Source of the DNA: Colwellia sp.
GTDB lineage: Bacteria; Pseudomonadota; Gammaproteobacteria; Enterobacterales; Alteromonadaceae
Length of the DNA: 64,000 bases
NCBI GenBank assembly: GCA_013215655.1
Contig: JABSOX010000001.1
Span: forward strand, 1 to 64,000
Reading direction: 5' to 3'
In this document: positions 60,852-64,000 of the stretch, one piece after another
Layout of the letters: each line of letters starts with the position of its first letter
Numbering within the stretch: the stretch's first letter is position 1
Position numbers and translations under genes: made by a program
The notes under the pieces: model-generated
The model's input: only the letters and a program-made list of their open reading frames with translations
What the model was told of the DNA's origin: nothing
Database searches by the model: none

Positions 60852-61217
60852 CTACAACTGATTTAAACCAAGCTCTTTTTGTTTGATTTTAGTTAGCCCC
60901 AGAGACACTATGCGATGTGATTCGGTGAGGTAGTATTGTAATTCCTCATTTTTTTCCATTGAACTGTCTATTTGTTGAATCCACTTCATACCTCGATTAG
61001 CGAAATATGGAGCAGGTTGATAACCATCATTTTCACTTAAAAAATCAAAATTGAGATCTGAGGTTTTAAAAGTAAAAGCAGGTTGATCGTGTTCCTGCCA
61101 ACCACCGATGGCAAAGACTTTACCGCCGACTTTCCATACATGGGCGTTGCCCCATTGAACAACATATGTTGTTGCGGGTAAAGATCTACAAAACTGGTTG
61201 AATTGGTCATATGTCAC
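60852..61217 (-). CDS. MmcQ/YjbR family protein
   Basis: The 121-residue protein has the YjbR fold with FCRSLPATTYVVQWGNAHVWK at the start, VGGKVFAIGGW, and YFANRGMKWIQQ further on, all typical of the family. Members have a DNA-binding-like (CyaY-like) fold; the cellular role is not established. It lies 16 bases after the small membrane protein gene on the same strand. Confidence 0.88.
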   Translation of the reverse strand: MTYDQFNQFCRSLPATTYVVQWGNAHVWKVGGKVFAIGGWQEHDQPAFTFKTSDLNFDFLSENDGYQPAPYFANRGMKWIQQIDSSMEKNEELQYYLTESHRIVSLGLTKIKQKELGLNQL

Positions 61218-61233
61218 CGTTAATTCTCGCTTA

Positions 61234-61521
61234 TTAATTTATTTGTTCAGGTTCTTTACGATTAGCGACTTCTTTTTTATATTTGTATTCAGAGAAAAAC
61301 CAAACAGATATACCAAAGAACAAACCTGTAATTGTCCATATGACTGCATTTATTCTAACATGAGACATGATAAGCCCTGATTCATCAAATGCGTCATTTA
61401 ACATGAACGTCATTAAAAAAAACATGGGCATTCCCCAAGTTAATACGCCATTTATTAGAATAAATTTAAGTTTTCCTTTTTTACGAGATTTTGACCAAGA
61501 GTTAAATTCTTTTTCTTTCAT
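61234..61521 (-). CDS. Small two-span membrane protein
   Basis: The 95-residue protein has two hydrophobic helices (about 20-40 and 56-78) and charged ends. I do not recognise the family. I chose the ATG at 61521 (MKEKEFNSW); AAGGA lies a suitable distance upstream of it and directly touches the alternative ATG at 61530. It follows a frameshifted DUF3955-like gene with a gap of 12 bases, so both were probably part of one operon with the methyltransferase and VOC genes. Confidence 0.65.
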   Translation of the reverse strand: MKEKEFNSWSKSRKKGKLKFILINGVLTWGMPMFFLMTFMLNDAFDESGLIMSHVRINAVIWTITGLFFGISVWFFSEYKYKKEVANRKEPEQIN

Positions 61522-61533
61522 ATGATTCATTCC

Positions 61534-61747
61534 TTATTTAATAAAATCGAATTTTTTCATAATTAAAAATAACAAAATGATCATACCAATAAAAATACTA
61601 ATATGCCTGATGGTAAAAACATACTTTCATGAAGAACACCATTATTATTAATATATTGATAAAGTGAATTTTCTATTATAAGAGAAACAACTCCCAATCC
61701 AAACAATACCAAACTCAGAAAAATGTTTTATTAACTGAAAAATTCAT
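61534..61747 (-). pseudogene. Frameshifted DUF3955-like small membrane protein gene
   Basis: Starting at ATG 61747, which overlaps the methyltransferase stop (TAATG), the frame gives MNFSVNKTFF and then stops. A shifted frame continues LSLVLFGLGVVSLIIENSLY and NNNGVLHESMFLPSGIL, and a third frame ends IGMIILLFLIMKKFDFIK. The joined sequence (about 70 residues) matches the DUF3955 pattern of two helices around IIEN-YQYI-GVLHE-FLP. Two frameshifts make it inactive unless one is a sequencing error. Confidence 0.7.
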
Positions 61748-62355
61748 TAAGTACCTTTTACACCAAAGTAACGATATGAACTTGCCTCATTACCACTAAG
61801 AGTTGTTGTACTTAATACCCCAGAATTTAACATCTCAAATGAACCGAGTAAGTTACTAAGTTCCCTTGGTTTACGGTGCTTCATTTCCACGCCAAAATTG
61901 CTATGTATTAATTGTCCAACCTCGCTGCAAAACTCGATTAAATGAATAACACCTTTCGGCTTTAATACTCTACTTAATTCAGTAATTATGCGATCACACT
62001 GGTTATTATCAGGAATACAAGTAAACACACCGCAAACTAATATTAAGTCAAAAGTGTTATCAGGAAATACAAGCTTGTTTGTAACGTTGTGCATCAATTT
62101 TAAATGAGGGAAGTCTTGATTTCCTCTATTGATCATTTCTATAGAAGAATCGACACCCATTAGATCAGTAAAACCTACGGAAGCTAATAGATTGCTATTT
62201 CTTCCATAGCCACAGCCGAAATCTAGTATCTTTGAATTAAAAGTAATGTAGTTTTGCAGTCTTTTAATATCGATTTCCAAATTAAAGTCGATATGTGGAG
62301 CAACTTTATTCCATGCTTCAAATTGCTTATCCAGAGTTGATGTAAAATTATCCAT
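61747..62355 (-). CDS. Class I SAM-dependent methyltransferase
   Basis: The 202-residue protein has the SAM-binding motif ILDFGCGYGRNSNLLA (about residues 41-56), the acidic motif II LMGVDSSIEMI, and the later VFPDNTFDLILVCGVFTC and ELSRVLKPKGVIHLIEF. The substrate is unknown. I chose the ATG at 62355 because it overlaps the VOC stop as TAATG, a common coupling; seven upstream codons are open but lie inside the VOC gene. Confidence 0.85.
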   Translation of the reverse strand: MDNFTSTLDKQFEAWNKVAPHIDFNLEIDIKRLQNYITFNSKILDFGCGYGRNSNLLASVGFTDLMGVDSSIEMINRGNQDFPHLKLMHNVTNKLVFPDNTFDLILVCGVFTCIPDNNQCDRIITELSRVLKPKGVIHLIEFCSEVGQLIHSNFGVEMKHRKPRELSNLLGSFEMLNSGVLSTTTLSGNEASSYRYFGVKGT

Positions 62356-62747
62356 TAACTTGGCCATGTATCCCAAACAGCTTCGATATTATGCCCGTCT
62401 GGATCTAAAACAAAGCACGCATAGTAATTTTCGCTATAGTCTGGACGTGGACCAGGTTCGCCATTATTTGTTGCGCCAGCAGCAAGTGCAGCATGATAAA
62501 AGTGGTCGACTTGTTCTTTATTTTTAGCTCGAAAAGCGATATGAAAGCTGGTAATTGAGTCATTACTTTTGGTTGACGCTATTTCAAAAAGAAAGCCTTT
62601 ACCTAAATCAAAAGCCCAGAATACACCTTCTTCTCCAAATGAAAGCTCAAAGCCTAGAGGTTTTAATGCCACTTGGTAAAAACGTTTGCTATGTTCTAGG
62701 TCTTTAACAGACATTGTAATGTGATCAATCATTCCTTTGATACTCAA
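62355..62747 (-). CDS. VOC family (glyoxalase-fold) protein
   Basis: The 130-residue protein has two beta-alpha-beta-beta-beta units. MIDHITMSVKDLEHSKRFYQ opens the first; the conserved end DPDGHNIEAVWDTW carries the Glu metal ligand, and His8 or so of the first strand is the other expected ligand. VOC members include glyoxalases, dioxygenases and antibiotic-binding proteins; this one cannot be placed further. The start is TTG 62747 or ATG 62732; the ATG has AAAGGA touching it, so I kept the TTG. Confidence 0.82.
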   Translation of the reverse strand: MSIKGMIDHITMSVKDLEHSKRFYQVALKPLGFELSFGEEGVFWAFDLGKGFLFEIASTKSNDSITSFHIAFRAKNKEQVDHFYHAALAAGATNNGEPGPRPDYSENYYACFVLDPDGHNIEAVWDTWPS

Positions 62748-62833
62748 CTCATTTATTGTTAATGCTCACAATATCAAAGATTTAGACTCCGTAAAAGCTG
62801 TTTTCTATATAAATAAAAGACAGAAGGGGATTT

Positions 62834-63757
62834 TTAACCTGGGAGTCGCGTTAAATTGTAGTTATACAATTCCACTACACAGCCAGCTAATTCAACTTTT
62901 AATAATGAGCTAGCATTAAATTTTAAGAAAACAGTTGTTTTCCCTCGTTTGTTTAAAGGCTCACCTTGGTGAACATTATACCTTTGAGGACATTTTATTT
63001 TATTCGTTTTGCAAATATCATGAATAACACATGATAAAGCTATAGATGAATTGCCATTAACCGGGTCTTCATTTATTCCTATGTTGGGGGCAAACATACG
63101 AGCTGATATTTGTGTGCAGCTTTGGTTATTAATTGAAAAAACAAAAACAGAAAATAGATTCAATTCATCAAGGCTTTGCAATAACTCAGTGAAATTAGGA
63201 GCTAAAGATAATAATTGAGTTTTACTTTTACATTGTAATAACAGTCTCTGTTGTCCGTTTCCCGTATTAACGATATACGAGTTAATAATACCTATTTCTG
63301 CATTTGAAAGTGCATTGATGATGCTTTTAGGCTTTTCTAGATAAGTTTCAAGTTTAGGTATAGGCACTGAATATTTATACTCAGCGTAAGGTGTACTGGA
63401 TTGATGAAGTGTAATATTCCCAATAGCAGTATTAAATGTAATGACATTAATGTGTTTATCTAAATGTTTAAAGGCAACATGAGCAGCCGCTAACGTGCCA
63501 TGACCACAGCTTGAAACCTCCTGATTCGGCGTGAAAAAGTGTAAGGATAACTTGTTATCATGAATAGTAATGAAGATAGTTTCTGAAGTATTAAATTCTC
63601 TTGCTAAAATCTGCATTTGTTGGTGAGAAATCCCATTGCTGTGCCAAACAACAGTTGCACTGTTACCACTGTATGTTTGTCGGGTGAAGACATTGAGATG
63701 GAACACCTGATAAGTTCTATATCTCTTTTGCAGATTTAATGGTAATAAATCACTCAT
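62834..63757 (-). CDS. PhzF-like isomerase family protein
   Basis: The 307-residue protein has the PhzF fold: VFTRQTYSGNSATVVWHS at the start, the catalytic Glu in AREFNTSETIFI (about residue 59), and HFFTPNQEVSSCGHGTLAAA, the family signature. The second half has FAPNIGINEDPVNGNSSIAL. PhzF isomerises a phenazine precursor, but most relatives have unknown substrates, and no phenazine genes are near. It lies four bases from the EamA transporter gene, likely one operon. Confidence 0.88.
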   Translation of the reverse strand: MSDLLPLNLQKRYRTYQVFHLNVFTRQTYSGNSATVVWHSNGISHQQMQILAREFNTSETIFITIHDNKLSLHFFTPNQEVSSCGHGTLAAAHVAFKHLDKHINVITFNTAIGNITLHQSSTPYAEYKYSVPIPKLETYLEKPKSIINALSNAEIGIINSYIVNTGNGQQRLLLQCKSKTQLLSLAPNFTELLQSLDELNLFSVFVFSINNQSCTQISARMFAPNIGINEDPVNGNSSIALSCVIHDICKTNKIKCPQRYNVHQGEPLNKRGKTTVFLKFNASSLLKVELAGCVVELYNYNLTRLPG

Positions 63758-63761
63758 AAAT

Positions 63762-64000
63762 TTATGGCCTATTAACGTCTATTTTTCGTTGGATCACATG
63801 TTTTCCTTTTTTGGCAACATATAAAGAACTCATTAATATTAACGATGCTCCCAGCACAACCCAAGTATCAATAACATCGTTGAAAAAGAAGCTACCAACA
63901 AAAATTGCCATAAGTAATCGGAGAAAATCAAAAGGTAATACCGAGCTGGCATCGGCTAAGGAAAATGCTTTGACCATACAATATTGTGCAGCGCTAATGC
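63762..64000 (-). CDS. EamA/DMT family transporter, C-terminal part (runs off the window)
   Basis: The visible 79 codons form the last two transmembrane helices of an EamA transporter: AFSLADASSVLPFDFLRLL, then VLGASLILMSSLYVAKKGK. The AxASxVxPFxFxRL pattern is typical of the second EamA repeat. The frame is open to the window edge, so the start lies beyond 64000. Substrates of such transporters are metabolites or amino acids; this one is not known. Confidence 0.85.
   Translation of the reverse strand, partial: ISAAQYCMVKAFSLADASSVLPFDFLRLLMAIFVGSFFFNDVIDTWVVLGASLILMSSLYVAKKGKHVIQRKIDVNRP

Overview
The window reads as chromosome from an AT-rich marine gammaproteobacterium of the order Alteromonadales, most like Colwellia or a close relative. 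This rests on gene content (aroF-tyrA, pheA, Nap, msrPQ, csdA, mutH/rppH/ptsP/thyA, rdgC, phoBR, ppk-ppx, ettA), the low-GC codon choice, and several families of intergenic palindromic repeats. Species is inference; no rRNA or tRNA gene was seen. About 55 genes are supported, and nearly all are housekeeping or accessory-metabolism genes. I see no prophage, intact insertion sequence, integrase or CRISPR array.

Layout. 1-2.8 kb: aroF-tyrA behind two tandem TyrR-type boxes and a perfect leader hairpin. 2.8-5.3 kb: an unknown protein, a thioredoxin-like lipoprotein, and the decayed remains of a phosphate-selective porin gene. 5.2-10 kb: a periplasmic nitrate reductase operon (napF, a small napE-like gene, napDABC) with a perfect FNR-type site in front. 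10-17 kb: envelope proteins, pheA with an attenuator-like leader split from the gene by a MITE, a MAPEG protein and a penicillin-acylase-type hydrolase. 17-21 kb: csdA, a SufU-like scaffold, xdhC and mocA, which together look like a sulfur-delivery and maturation unit for a molybdenum hydroxylase. 21-29 kb: yaiL, a glutaredoxin, msrPQ, a diguanylate cyclase, a tandem amidohydrolase pair and yeaD. 29-36 kb: a second diguanylate cyclase, mutH, rppH, ptsP and thyA, with lgt missing from its usual place.

36-46 kb: a deletion scar joining remnants of yegQ and yfhL, an HDOD protein, rdgC, nested MITEs, a histidine kinase, then a phosphate-starvation block (porin, phoB, phoR, pstS) in which each transcription unit start carries a Pho-box-like site. 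46-53 kb: ppx and ppk, a GcvR-like ACT protein, a PilZ protein and ettA. 53-64 kb: more accessory content: a broken winged-helix regulator, an intact ToxR/CadC-like regulator with TPRs facing a PD40 protein and a serine hydrolase, a Sel1-repeat protein, small conserved proteins, a frameshifted DUF3955-like gene, a methyltransferase, a VOC protein, a PhzF-like protein and the end of an EamA transporter.

The most unusual structure is a dispersed intergenic element found at four loci (126, 28285, 32455 and 46176). In every case it is fused directly to the T-tract of an intrinsic terminator and begins with a short hairpin of the form GTWC-AGGAN-GWAC. The stem bases change together (GTTC/GAAC against GTAC/GTAC) while AGGA stays in the loop. 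That is the shape of a CsrA/RsmA binding site. Whether these are protein-binding 3' ends, terminator-targeting mobile elements, or both, cannot be settled from this window.
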